64,000 nt of DNA from Myxococcota bacterium. GTDB taxonomy: Bacteria > Myxococcota_A > UBA9160 > UBA4427. The notes beneath the pieces are model-generated. The model was not told the DNA's origin, did not search any database, and saw only the letters and a program-made list of their open reading frames with translations. Shown here in pieces: positions 41,441-53,077 of the stretch (position 1 is its first letter; each line of letters begins with the position of its first letter). A program made the position numbers and the translations under genes. The DNA is taken from assembly GCA_030748735.1 (NCBI GenBank), contig JASMLK010000025.1:1-64000 (forward strand), written 5' to 3'.

Positions 41441-41650
41441 GGCGATCGGTTGCCTCGGCTGGTGGGTTCAGGATCCGTTGGGGGCGCTACTGACACCCTG
41501 TTGTCACGATTGTTCGCGATGCCGCGACGAGGAGCGGGTCGGCGCTGTTGGCTCCGAAACCGCCTCCCTATACTGCCGGATCCCCAGCAGAACAGAGAGC
41601 GGAACAGAGAATAGAACCGAGAAAGCGCAGGATCGACAGCGGAAAACAGC

Positions 41651-44584
41651 ATGGAACTCGACCACATATTCATCAAGGGTGCTCGCGAGCACAACCTCAA
41701 GACGATCGACGTCAAGATCCCGAAGAAGAAGTTGACCGTCATGACGGGCGTGTCCGGCTCGGGCAAGTCGTCCCTGGCGTTCGACACCCTCTACGCCGAA
41801 GGCCAGCGGCGCTACGTCGAATCGCTTTCTGCCTACGCGCGGCAATTCCTCGGGCAGATGGAAAAGCCGCGCTACGACACGATCCGCGGTCTATCACCAA
41901 CGATTTCGATCGAGCAGAAGACCACGGGCTCCAACCCGCGCTCGACCGTGGGCACGATCACCGAAATCTCCGACTACCTCCGCGTGCTCTATGCGCGGGT
42001 CGGCGTTCAGCACTGCCACCTCTGTGGACACAAGGTGCAGGGGCAGACCGCTCAGCAGATCGCCAAGGAACTGCTCGCGCAGGCGCCCGGCGAGCGCCTG
42101 ATCCTGCTCGCGAACCTGCTCACCAACCGCAAGGGCGAACACCGGGAGCTCCTCGCCGACGTGCGCCGCGCAGGGTTCCTCCGGCTGCGCATCGACGGCG
42201 ACATGGTGATGAGCGAAGACGTCGAAGCCCTCGACAAGCGCAAGAAGCACGACGTCGACGTCGTGATCGATCGCCTCGTACTCGAAAGCAAGAACCGCGC
42301 ACGCATCAACGAATCGGTCGAGAAGGCGCTCGAAGTCGGCAACGGCATCTTGATGGCCATCGCGGGGAAGGGCAGCGACAACGAGCGCACGTTCTCCGAA
42401 AGCGCCGCGTGCTCCGACTGTGTCGTGAGCTTTCCCGAACTCACCCCGCAGGTTTTTTCGTTCAACAGCCCCCAGGGCATGTGCCAGGACTGCAACGGGC
42501 TCGGCGTTCGCGTCGAGATCGACCGCGACCTCGTGATCCCCGACCCGGACCTCAGCATCGACGAAGGTGCGGTGAAACCCTGGGGCGAAAAGGTCAGCGA
42601 GAAGACCGGCTGGAGCAACGGCTTCCGCGCCCAGGTGATCAAGCAACTCGGCGTCGACCCCCACAAGCCCTGGAAGTCGCTACCCAAGCGCCACAAGGAA
42701 GCGCTTCTGTTCGGCACGGGCGAACGCACCTACAAGCTCTCGTGGCAGGGCAAGACGGGGCAGGGGAGTTTCGATTCGAAATGGGAAGGCGCGCTTCCGC
42801 GGCTCATGCGTCGCTTCAAAGAAGCACGCAGCGAACGTGCGAAACGCTGGTACAGCCAGTGGCTCGCCAACACGCGGTGTTCGACGTGCAGTGGTGCGCG
42901 TCTTCGCCCCGAAGCCGCGGCCGTCCGCATCAGTTCGAAGACCATCGTCGAGCTTTCGGGTCTGACCGTCGAAGAGGCGCGCAACTTCTTTGCGAACCTG
43001 AAACTGCGCGGTGCCAGCAAGGAAATCGCGAGCGAAGTACTGAAGGAAATCCGTTCGCGACTCGAGTTCCTGGCGAGTGTCGGGCTCGGCTACCTCTCCC
43101 TCGATCGGGCCGGCCCATCGCTTTCGGGTGGGGAAAGCCAGCGCATTCGCCTTGCGAGTCAGGTCGGGTCGGAACTGACGGGCGTCATCTACATCCTCGA
43201 CGAACCGTCGATCGGGCTGCACCAACGCGACAACCGGCGCTTGCTCGACACCCTCGTGCGCATGCGCGACATCGGCAACACGGTCGTCGTCGTCGAACAC
43301 GACGAAGAAACGATTCGCGAAGCCGACCACGTGATCGACTTCGGGCCGGGCGCGGGCGTTGCGGGTGGACACATCGTGCACTCCGGCACGCCGAAGAGTC
43401 TCGAGCGCTGCAGGAAGTCGATGACGGGCGCATACCTTTCGGGGCGCAAGGAGATTTCGATCCCCGAAGAACGGCGTACGGCGACCGGCAGCATCAAGAT
43501 CGTGGGCGCGCGGGCAAACAACCTGCGCGGCGTCGACGCCGAGATCCCGCTCGGTGTCTTGACCGCGGTGACGGGGGTTTCGGGCGCGGGCAAGTCGACG
43601 CTCGTGAACGACATCCTCTACCCCGCGTTGTCTCGCCAGTTCCACGGTTCGACGCGGCGCGTGGGCAAGCACAAGACGATCGCCGGCATCGGGCAGCTCG
43701 ACAAGGTGATCGACATCGACCAGCGTCCGATCGGGCGAACGCCGCGCAGCAACCCCGCCACCTACATCAAGGTCTTCGACGAAATCCGCCGCTTCTTCGC
43801 GCAACTCCCCGACGCGCGGCTGCACGGCTACAAGCCCGGGCGCTTTTCCTTCAACGTGAAGGGCGGGCGCTGCGAGGCTTGCGAAGGCGACGGTGTTCGA
43901 AAGATCGAAATGCACTTCCTCGCCGACGTCTTCGTGCGCTGCGAAGAATGTGAAGGCAAGCGCTTCAACGAGGCGACCCTGGCCGTCAAGTACAAGGGCC
44001 TGAACATCGCCGACGTGCTCGAGCTGACGGTCTTCGAAGCCATCGAGGTCTTCGCCGTCCACAAGAAGATCCACGGTCCGCTCGAACTCTTGTCGCGGGT
44101 CGGCCTCGACTATCTCCATCTCGGGCAGCCGTCGCCGACCCTTTCGGGCGGTGAAGCCCAGCGCATCAAGCTTGCGCGCGAGCTTTCGAAGCGGGCTTCG
44201 GGTCGCACGCTCTACATCCTCGACGAACCCACGACCGGGCTTCACTTCGAAGACGTGCGCAAGCTGCTCATCGTCCTCGACGAACTGGTCGACGCGGGCA
44301 ACACGGTGGTCGTGATCGAACACAACCTCGACGTGATCAAACGCGCCGACTGGATCCTCGACATGGGACCCGAAGGCGGCCCGGAAGGCGGCAAACTGAT
44401 CGCACAGGGGACGCCCGAGCAGGTGCGCAAGATCCGGGGGTCCTATACCGGTCGTTACCTGGCCCCGCTCCTGGGCGCCGGGAATCGGGCGAAAAAGGCG
44501 GCGAAAAAGGCCGCCAGGAAGGCGCCTCGAACCGCCAGGAAGCGCCCTGGGGCCGCCAGGAAAGCCAAGCCCACGAGAAAGTGA
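41651..44584 (+). CDS. uvrA: Excinuclease ABC subunit A, with Lys/Arg/Ala-rich C-terminal tail
   Basis: GVSGSGKSSLAFDTLYAEGQRRYVESLSAYARQFLGQMEKP; LSGGESQRIRLA; C-term RAKKAAKKAARKAPRTARKRPGAARKAKPTRK. Confidence 0.97.
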   Translation: MELDHIFIKGAREHNLKTIDVKIPKKKLTVMTGVSGSGKSSLAFDTLYAEGQRRYVESLSAYARQFLGQMEKPRYDTIRGLSPTISIEQKTTGSNPRSTVGTITEISDYLRVLYARVGVQHCHLCGHKVQGQTAQQIAKELLAQAPGERLILLANLLTNRKGEHRELLADVRRAGFLRLRIDGDMVMSEDVEALDKRKKHDVDVVIDRLVLESKNRARINESVEKALEVGNGILMAIAGKGSDNERTFSESAACSDCVVSFPELTPQVFSFNSPQGMCQDCNGLGVRVEIDRDLVIPDPDLSIDEGAVKPWGEKVSEKTGWSNGFRAQVIKQLGVDPHKPWKSLPKRHKEALLFGTGERTYKLSWQGKTGQGSFDSKWEGALPRLMRRFKEARSERAKRWYSQWLANTRCSTCSGARLRPEAAAVRISSKTIVELSGLTVEEARNFFANLKLRGASKEIASEVLKEIRSRLEFLASVGLGYLSLDRAGPSLSGGESQRIRLASQVGSELTGVIYILDEPSIGLHQRDNRRLLDTLVRMRDIGNTVVVVEHDEETIREADHVIDFGPGAGVAGGHIVHSGTPKSLERCRKSMTGAYLSGRKEISIPEERRTATGSIKIVGARANNLRGVDAEIPLGVLTAVTGVSGAGKSTLVNDILYPALSRQFHGSTRRVGKHKTIAGIGQLDKVIDIDQRPIGRTPRSNPATYIKVFDEIRRFFAQLPDARLHGYKPGRFSFNVKGGRCEACEGDGVRKIEMHFLADVFVRCEECEGKRFNEATLAVKYKGLNIADVLELTVFEAIEVFAVHKKIHGPLELLSRVGLDYLHLGQPSPTLSGGEAQRIKLARELSKRASGRTLYILDEPTTGLHFEDVRKLLIVLDELVDAGNTVVVIEHNLDVIKRADWILDMGPEGGPEGGKLIAQGTPEQVRKIRGSYTGRYLAPLLGAGNRAKKAAKKAARKAPRTARKRPGAARKAKPTRK

Positions 44585-44687
44585 ACCGCTAAGGTCTGGG
44601 CCCCGTCATAGGGACCACCGTTCGAATCGACCTTCGATCTCGACGCGAGCCACTCGAATCGTGACGAACCCAGAAAAGGACCCATCG

Positions 44688-45377
44688 ATGAATTCCGCAT
44701 TTCGCGCGTGGCGCACCGCCATGGCCCTCGCACTCTGCGCGACCCTGGCCGGTAGCCACCTCGCTTTCGCTGAAGAGAAGGAAGACGACACCTTCTACGT
44801 ACTCGGCGTCGCGGTATCGCAGGGCCTTCGCGCGTTCAGCTTGAGCGAAGAAGAACTGAAGGTCGTGCTCGAAGGCGTAGAAGACGGCGCGCTGGGCAAA
44901 GCCGACCACATCGATCCGCGCAGCAAGTTCGCGCAGATCCAGGAACTGCAGCGCGAACGCCAGGCTGCAGTCGCGGCCGAAGAGAAGAAGCGATCGACCG
45001 ACTTCCTCGCGGCAGCCGCCAAGGAAAAGGGCGCCAAGAAGTACGACTCGGGCCTCGTGATGTCGACCATCTCCGAAGGCAGCGGCGCGTCGCCGCAAGC
45101 CACCGACACCGTGAAGGTGCACTACCACGGCACGCTGCGTACCGGTCAGGTGTTCGACAGCTCGGTCGAACGCAACCAGCCCGCCACCTTCCCCTTGAAC
45201 GGTGTGATCCCGTGCTGGACCGAAGGCGTGGCGATGATGAAGGTGGGTGGCAAGAGCAAGCTCATCTGCCCCTCCGACATCGCGTACGGCGACAGCGGCA
45301 GGCCTCCGGCGATTCCGGGCGGCGCGGCGCTGGTGTTCGAAGTCGAACTGCTCGAGGTCGTGCAGTCACCGCAGTAG
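44688..45377 (+). CDS. Secreted FKBP-type peptidyl-prolyl isomerase
   Basis: Signal peptide; DTVKVHYHGTLRTGQVFDSSVERNQPATFPLNGVIPCWTEGVAMMKVGGKSKLICPSDIAYGDSG. Confidence 0.92.
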   Translation: MNSAFRAWRTAMALALCATLAGSHLAFAEEKEDDTFYVLGVAVSQGLRAFSLSEEELKVVLEGVEDGALGKADHIDPRSKFAQIQELQRERQAAVAAEEKKRSTDFLAAAAKEKGAKKYDSGLVMSTISEGSGASPQATDTVKVHYHGTLRTGQVFDSSVERNQPATFPLNGVIPCWTEGVAMMKVGGKSKLICPSDIAYGDSGRPPAIPGGAALVFEVELLEVVQSPQ

Positions 45378-45904
45378 CCCGGACGCCCCTCATTCGAGGG
45401 CTGAGCGCGGATCGACCTGGCCCTGTTCGAACAGGCTCCAGTCGAGCACGTCGTCCGGGTTGCTCGACTGCGGTAGCTGACCGCTCGGCAGACCACTCAG
45501 TTCGCGTGCCGCCTGGTTTTCGAGCGAGAGTGGGTACGCGACCCGGTTCATCGGCTTGGGTGTGCGCTCCCCCACGCACAACACACCCGAGAAAACACGC
45601 AACTTCCCTCGGAACGGACACAGGGCTCTATCGGGAAAACCCGGTCCGACTGAAGGCTGGGTGAGAATTCTGGCACGGGCGGACCGCGCAGCATGGGGCG
45701 GTAACGCGGCGTCTGCGGCCAACTGCTTCGGCGACATCGACATCAGGGCTGGACGAACTCGGTCCTCAGCCGATAGTCTGCTGGTGCGCTGCCGGGGGTA
45801 TTCCGCCCATTCGATCTACAGCGAAACCCATTCGTAGGACCCGAACCACCCCAGCGATGGATCTCACTGAACCATCTCCAAGAACAACGGAAGGAAACCA
45901 AGCC

Positions 45905-46522
45905 TTGACAGAGACGATTCAGGTCGGGAGCGCCGTCCCCGACTTCACACTGACGACCTACGAGCCGAGTTCCGGCGACTTCGACGAAGTCAGCCTCGCG
46001 GACCTGAAGTCGAACGGGAAGTGGACGATCCTCTTCTTCTACCCCGCCGACTTCACCTTCGTCTGAGCGACCGAATTCGCGGCCCTGGCAGGGCTGCAAG
46101 ACCGGTTCGACAAGCTGGGTGCGCGCCTCATCACCGTGAGCTGCGACACCCATTTTACCCACCTCGCCTGGCACACCGTCGAGAAAGAACTCGCGGACGT
46201 CAAGTTCACGATGGCATCCGACAAGACGGGTGAGCTGGCCAGGACCCTGGGCATCTACATCGAAGACGCCGGCCTCGCCTTGCGCGGCACCTATGTGATC
46301 AGCCCCGAAGGCACCCTCCTCTTTTCGGAGGTGAACTTCCTCAACGTCGGCCGCAACGTCGACGAGTTGATGCGCAAGTTCAAGGCTGCCCTCTATGTGT
46401 CCAAGAAGGACGAGGGCATCCCGCCGAGTTGGAACGAGGAAGGCGACCTCACGCTGAAACCCTCCGCCAAGATGGTGGGCAAGGTGCACGAGGCCCTCGG
46501 CAACGACGGGAACCCCGCTTAG
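45905..46522 (+). CDS. Peroxiredoxin (AhpC/Prx family), predicted selenoprotein: in-frame TGA at 46064-46066 = Sec at the peroxidatic position
   Basis: FFYPADFTFV-[TGA]-ATEFAALAGLQDRF aligns to the universal FYPxDFTFVCPTE; both halves in the same frame; TTG start with GGAAGG upstream. The ORF track shows it as 45857..46066 and 46136..46522. Confidence 0.85.
46067..46106 (+). promoter_or_regulatory. Putative bacterial SECIS element
   Basis: GCGGCCC-TGGCA-GGGCTGC (46079-46097) 7-bp stem, apical loop starting 19 nt after the TGA, G in loop position 2; outer ACCG/CGGT stem. Confidence 0.7.
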
Positions 46523-46649
46523 TTCGGGCCCCGTTCGCTACACTCGATCGAAACAGCGGCTCCGAGCGCATGCTCGGGGCCGCTCTTCGTTTGTGGCGCT
46601 TGCATGTGGATCAGGTTGGCGTGCCGTCAGGGGTCGCGACGTGCACGCG

Positions 46650-47063
46650 CTAACCGATGTGAACCACGACCTTCCGCGAGCCCCGCGCGTGGCGGTGTTC
46701 CCAGAGGAAGATGCCCTGCCAGGTACCGAGCAGCAGACGCCCGGCTCTTACAGGCACCGAAAGCGAAGTCGCGGTGAGCGCGGCCTTGATGTGGGCCGGC
46801 ATGTCGTCGGGGCCTTCGGAGGTGTGGCGGTAGAGCGGATCGCCTTCCGGCACGAGGCGTGCGAGCCAGCGCTCGAGATCGTCCTGCGCCGAAGGGTCTG
46901 CGTTTTCCTGGATCACGAGACTCGCAGACGTGTGGGGAATGAAGATGGTGCAGAGGCCTTCTTCGCCGTCGGCTTCAGTGACGAGCGCAGCCACCCGGGA
47001 CGTGATCTCCACCATGCCCTGCCCGCGCACTGGCACGGTGAACTCACTCACGCGACCGCTCAC
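46650..47063 (-). CDS. YjbQ family (secondary thiamine-phosphate synthase-like) protein
   Basis: GLCTIFIPHTSASLVIQENADPSAQDDLERWL; GTWQGIFLWEHR. Confidence 0.9.
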   Translation of the reverse strand: MSGRVSEFTVPVRGQGMVEITSRVAALVTEADGEEGLCTIFIPHTSASLVIQENADPSAQDDLERWLARLVPEGDPLYRHTSEGPDDMPAHIKAALTATSLSVPVRAGRLLLGTWQGIFLWEHRHARGSRKVVVHIG

Positions 47064-47824
47064 GACTCGATGGCCTCGCGGCAGCGCTCTTCGAACGCCT
47101 GGTTGGCGTCGCGCAGGGCGGCTTCGGGGTCGATGTCGAGTTCGCGTGCGGCATCGACGAGGCGAAGCAGTAGCGAGCCGATCAATTCCCCAGAGCGTTC
47201 GCGCGCGTCAGGACCTTCGCGTGTTGCGTCGAGCGCCTTGCGCAGGGCGGCTTCGAGCGCGGTGTCTTCGAGCGAAGTCTCACGCGCCGAAGCGGCCAGG
47301 CCTTCGATGCGCTTTGCGCGCTTCTTGAGTTTCACCGCACGAGACAACGCGGGTAGGGCCATGGGCACACCCTCGAATGGATCGTCCTTGGCTTCACCGC
47401 GCGCCTGTGCCTTGCCGGCACGCTCCTTCGCTTTGCTCTCTTCCCAGAACCGCGCGAAGTCTTCGAGGGCTTCGAACTGCGTGACTTCGCCACCCTGCTC
47501 GGGGTCACCGAACACATGGGGATGACGGCGAACCAGCTTTGCGCCGATGCCCGCAGCGACGGCTTCGAAGTCGAAGTGCCCCGCCTCCCTCGCCATCTGG
47601 GCGTGGAACACGACCTGCAGCAACAGGTCGCCGAGTTCGTCACAGAGTTCGACCATGTCCCCTGTTCGGATCGCGTGATCGACCTCGTAGGCTTCTTCGA
47701 GGGTGTAGGGGGCGATGGTCTCGAAGGTCTGCTCGACGTCCCACGGGCAGCCTCCGTCCGGGTCACGCAGGCGCGCCATGATGTCGAGCAGGTTTTCGAT
47801 CGCCGTCGATTGAGCGTCACTCAT
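47060..47824 (-). CDS. mazG: Nucleoside triphosphate pyrophosphohydrolase MazG
   Basis: LRDPDGGCPWDVEQTFETIAPYTLEEAYEV; ELCDELGDLLLQVVFHAQMA; HPHVFGD. Confidence 0.93.
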   Translation of the reverse strand: MSDAQSTAIENLLDIMARLRDPDGGCPWDVEQTFETIAPYTLEEAYEVDHAIRTGDMVELCDELGDLLLQVVFHAQMAREAGHFDFEAVAAGIGAKLVRRHPHVFGDPEQGGEVTQFEALEDFARFWEESKAKERAGKAQARGEAKDDPFEGVPMALPALSRAVKLKKRAKRIEGLAASARETSLEDTALEAALRKALDATREGPDARERSGELIGSLLLRLVDAARELDIDPEAALRDANQAFEERCREAIES

Positions 47825-48013
47825 GAAGTCGAGTATGAGGAGCGGGCAGGCACGCCGCAACGTAGGGGCAGCAAAGGCACAGCATGCGTGCTGTCCACGC
47901 GCAGCGTCGTCCCGCGGGAGTAGAAGCTTCTATTGATGACTCACTTCGAAACGCTTCGGCGTCGATACAGATAGACGGACCATCTCTGGGGAGGGGATCG
48001 CCACGGAGGGCGC

Positions 48014-48262
48014 ATGGACGTCCCCGAGATCATTCCCGTCCCCCTCGCGCCGGACACCCAGAAGAGCCTCACCCCCAGCGCGGTCAAGCGCTCCCATCCG
48101 CCGTTTCATGACCCTCGTAAAGAGGGTGAGGGTCAGGCCGACGCGCGAAAGAAACGCCAGCGCGCTGGCGGGGATGTGAACGAGGCTGCAGCCGCGGACA
48201 ACGTCGTCGAAGACGACGCTTCGAGCGAGACGCGCGGACAGCGCATCGACTTGCGCGCTTGA
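48014..48262 (+). CDS. Small hypothetical protein
   Basis: 82-aa ORF with ggaggg upstream of ATG; no family recognised. Confidence 0.35.
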   Translation: MDVPEIIPVPLAPDTQKSLTPSAVKRSHPPFHDPRKEGEGQADARKKRQRAGGDVNEAAAADNVVEDDASSETRGQRIDLRA

Positions 48263-48485
48263 TGCCAGGCCCGCGCGGCCCCGCACCGCCCGAGCCCCAC
48301 TATTACGATTGTTTCGCAGTCGGCGCGGAGGGGGTTGCCGGGTGGGAGCATTGGTGAAGTCGTTCCATGACCAGCGGCCCCACCAGGCCGCAACGCCGCC
48401 GCAACCGAGCACGGAAGCCCGCAACACCGCAGCGTGTTTTCGTGCGCACCGAGACCGCGGCATGCTCATTGCAAAACCTCCCATC

Positions 48486-48788
48486 ATGTCCATCGCGAAA
48501 CAACTCCTCGACGAAATCGAAGCCTTTGCCCACCGCAACCCGGGTCACGACGAATCCGTAGGCGCACTGGTGAGAGCCGTTCACCGGATCGACACGGAGT
48601 TCGAAGGAGAAGTCCGCACGCAGCTTCTCGAACAAGCGCGCGAAACCTTCCAGCGTCAGGTGCGCACCCTCGAGAACGCCGAGAAGACCCTCGACGCCCT
48701 CGAAAAGCTGCGCGAGAACCAGAAAGATCTCGTCGAAGCGCTGAAGCGCCTCACCGTGCGACGTCCCGAGGGCGCGACGCTCCACTGA
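48486..48788 (+). CDS. Hypothetical coiled-coil protein
   Basis: MSIAKQLLDEIEAFAHRNPGHDESVGALVRAVHRIDTEFEGEVRTQLLEQARETF...; coherent helix heptads. Confidence 0.6.
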   Translation: MSIAKQLLDEIEAFAHRNPGHDESVGALVRAVHRIDTEFEGEVRTQLLEQARETFQRQVRTLENAEKTLDALEKLRENQKDLVEALKRLTVRRPEGATLH

Positions 48789-48813
48789 TCGCGCTGTCCA
48801 TGGACGTGCCCGG

Positions 48814-50064
48814 CTACGGACGTGAAAGCAGGTCCCGCGCGATCGCCGAGATCTGGATCTCGTCGGTTCCCGCGTAGATCTGCAACACCTTCGCGTCGCG
48901 AGCGAGCTGCTCCACCAGGTATTCGCTCATGTAGCCGTTGCCGCCGTAGATCTGCACGGCTTCCATCGCGACTTCGACGGCAGCCCGCGCACTGTAGAGC
49001 TTCATCGCTGAAGCTTCGGCGAAGGTGATGCCGCGTCCGAGCTCCGCCCCTTCGATCGTGCGGAAGACCATGTTCTCCACGTTGATGCGCGCGACCTCCA
49101 TGCGCGCGAGCTTTTCCTGAATGAGCTGGAACTCGCCGATCGGCTTGCCGAACTGCACTCGTTCCTTCGCGTACTTGAGCGAGAGCTCGAGGCACCGTTC
49201 GATCATACCGAGCGCCATGGCCGCGACCCCCGAGCGCTCCATCGAGAAGGTGTCCTTCGCTCCCGACTTCGACCGCTCGACCGGCTTGCCGCCGAGCAGG
49301 TGATCCTTCGACACCACCACGTCCGAAAGAAAGAGCTCACCGGTGGGCGAAGAGTGAAGACCCATCTTTCGCATCGGTTGGGTCTGGGTGAGCCCCTCCA
49401 TACCCTTCTCGAGTATGAAGTTCATGATCTTGCGGTCCTTCGGGTCGACACCGGGTTCGTCGAGCTTGCAGATGAACACGATCGTGTCCGCGTAGGGACC
49501 GTTGGTGATGAACGTCTTGTTGCCGTTCAACGTGTAGGTGCCGTCGCCGTTGTCGACCGCCGTCGACTTCATGCTCCCGAAGGCGTCCGAACCCGAACCC
49601 GGCTCGGTGATCGCCCACGCACCAACCTTGTCGAAAGTCATGAGGTCGAGGGCCCAGCGCTCCTTCTGCTCCGTCGTGCCCTTGGACATGATGGCCGCCG
49701 AAGTGAGCCCCAGGCTCACGCCCATGGCGGTCACCATGCCGGGGCAGTAGCGGCAGATCTCGATGATCGGGATCAGCGACATCGCGGTCGCGTCACCGCG
49801 GCCGTCGGAGCCCTGGCTCTCTTCCTTCTTTGCACCCCTGTCTTTCTTCCCGCTCGCGGAACCTGCCTTTTCTGCGGCGATCTGCTTCGCAAAGCGAGCA
49901 CGCGCCATCTCGTCCATGCCAAAAGTCTGGATGAGCTTGCGCAGGATGTCGTAGGGCGGCATGTCCCCGTGTTCGAGGGCTTCGAGATTGGGGACGATCT
50001 CTTCGTCGACGAACCGTTTGACGGTGTCGCGAATCATCAGGTGTTGCTCGCTCCATTCGATCAT
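48814..50064 (-). CDS. Acyl-CoA dehydrogenase
   Basis: AWAITEPGSGSDAFGSMKSTA; GNKTFITNGPYAD; MERSGVAAMALGMIERCLELSLKYAKERVQFGKPIGEFQ; YGGNGYMSEY. Confidence 0.95.
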   Translation of the reverse strand: MIEWSEQHLMIRDTVKRFVDEEIVPNLEALEHGDMPPYDILRKLIQTFGMDEMARARFAKQIAAEKAGSASGKKDRGAKKEESQGSDGRGDATAMSLIPIIEICRYCPGMVTAMGVSLGLTSAAIMSKGTTEQKERWALDLMTFDKVGAWAITEPGSGSDAFGSMKSTAVDNGDGTYTLNGNKTFITNGPYADTIVFICKLDEPGVDPKDRKIMNFILEKGMEGLTQTQPMRKMGLHSSPTGELFLSDVVVSKDHLLGGKPVERSKSGAKDTFSMERSGVAAMALGMIERCLELSLKYAKERVQFGKPIGEFQLIQEKLARMEVARINVENMVFRTIEGAELGRGITFAEASAMKLYSARAAVEVAMEAVQIYGGNGYMSEYLVEQLARDAKVLQIYAGTDEIQISAIARDLLSRP

Positions 50065-50156
50065 TGCACACGCTTCTCCATACACGGCGTTGATGCCGGG
50101 TGGAGCAAGCTAGCGCCGATCGCGGCGGAAGGAACGAGCCGCGCGAGAACCGCGAT

Positions 50157-51218
50157 TCAGCTATCGAGCAGGGGCTCGAAGCGCGCCTTTTCGGTGGCCT
50201 TCATGTAGGCGTCGTGGGCGGTGATGGTGCCGTCCTTCGCGTGGGCGAAGAGCACGTCGTCCATCGCCTGCATGCCGTCGGCCTTGCCCGCCTGCATGAT
50301 CGAGTAAAGCATCTGGGTATTGCCCTCGCGGATCACGTTGGGGAGCCCTGGCGTCTTGAGCAGGATCTCGTTACACGCGATGCGGCCATTGCCGTCGGCC
50401 GCTGGCAGCAGCAACTGTGACACGATGCCGCTCAGTGACTCCGAAAGACTCATCCGCACCATGTTCTGCTCTTCAGCAGGGAAGGCGTCGATGATGCGGT
50501 CGATCGTCTTGCTCGCGTTGTTGGTGTGAAGCGTGCCGAAGACCAGCATCCCCATCTCGGCCGCGGTGATGGCGAGGGATATGGTTTCTTGTTCGCGCAT
50601 TTCGCCGACGAGGATGACGTCGGCATCCTGACGAATGGCCGAGCGAAGCGCCGGACCGAACCCCTGGGTGTGCAGCCCGACTTCGCGGTGCGAAAAGATG
50701 CACTCGCGGTTCTGATGCACGAACTCGACCGGGTCTTCGATCGTCACGATGTGCTTGGCCTGGTTCTTGTTGATCTTGTCGATGATCGAAGCCAGTGTGG
50801 TCGACTTACCCGAACCCGTCGGGCCGGTCACCAGCACGAGGCCGCTTTCGAGTTCGGCGAGGTCCTCGATCGCCTTGGTGACCTTCAGCTTTTCGATCGG
50901 GATGATCTCTTCGGGAATGATGCGGAAGACCGCGCCCGGGCCGTTCTGCTGCACGAAGTAGTTCGCGCGATAACGCGCCACCCCTTCGAGGCCATAGGCG
51001 AAGTCGACGTCATGGGTGTCGACGTATTCCTGCCAATGCCGCGAGCTCGCGAGTTCTTGCAGCAAGCCTCGCAACTGCTCGTCGCCCATCACCCCATGCC
51101 CTTCGATCACGCGGATCTTCCCCTTCGCGCGCACGCGGGGTTCGAGTCCGGCGGCGAGATGGAGGTCCGAACCATCGTTGTCTTTCAAGTAGGTGAGCAG
51201 TTCGTCGAGCTGCGCCAT
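50157..51218 (-). CDS. Type IV pilus retraction ATPase PilT/PilU-like
   Basis: VLVTGPTGSGKSTTLASIIDKIN; VILVGEMREQETISLAITAAEMGMLVFGTLHTNNASKTIDRIIDAFP. Confidence 0.93.
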   Translation of the reverse strand: MAQLDELLTYLKDNDGSDLHLAAGLEPRVRAKGKIRVIEGHGVMGDEQLRGLLQELASSRHWQEYVDTHDVDFAYGLEGVARYRANYFVQQNGPGAVFRIIPEEIIPIEKLKVTKAIEDLAELESGLVLVTGPTGSGKSTTLASIIDKINKNQAKHIVTIEDPVEFVHQNRECIFSHREVGLHTQGFGPALRSAIRQDADVILVGEMREQETISLAITAAEMGMLVFGTLHTNNASKTIDRIIDAFPAEEQNMVRMSLSESLSGIVSQLLLPAADGNGRIACNEILLKTPGLPNVIREGNTQMLYSIMQAGKADGMQAMDDVLFAHAKDGTITAHDAYMKATEKARFEPLLDS

Positions 51219-51271
51219 GGAGATTCCTTCTGGGGAGCTAGCGATCGCGGGTCGCGGAACGCGCGATCAGA

Positions 51272-52933
<1,662 letters not shown>

Positions 52934-53077
52934 CGCGCCTGGATATCGGCCAGCCGGAAGAGCGCATTTAGGCGCAGCTGGGAGGGGGCGAGTCGGCTGG
53001 CTCGCGATTGTTGCCGGTGAAATACAATCGCCCGGGCCCCGCAGAGGAGGGTGAGCGGCCTGCTATGGTGCGCCGCC

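Noticed and set aside
45390-45743. 117-aa minus-strand ORF between FKBP and peroxiredoxin genes
   Set aside because: No recognisable family or convincing start; the C-terminal ~50 aa look protein-like but are insufficient to call.
45857-46066. Peroxiredoxin as a pseudogene with a premature stop
   Set aside because: The single stop is exactly at the catalytic Cys codon, the frame is otherwise intact, and a bSECIS-like hairpin follows; selenoprotein is the better explanation.
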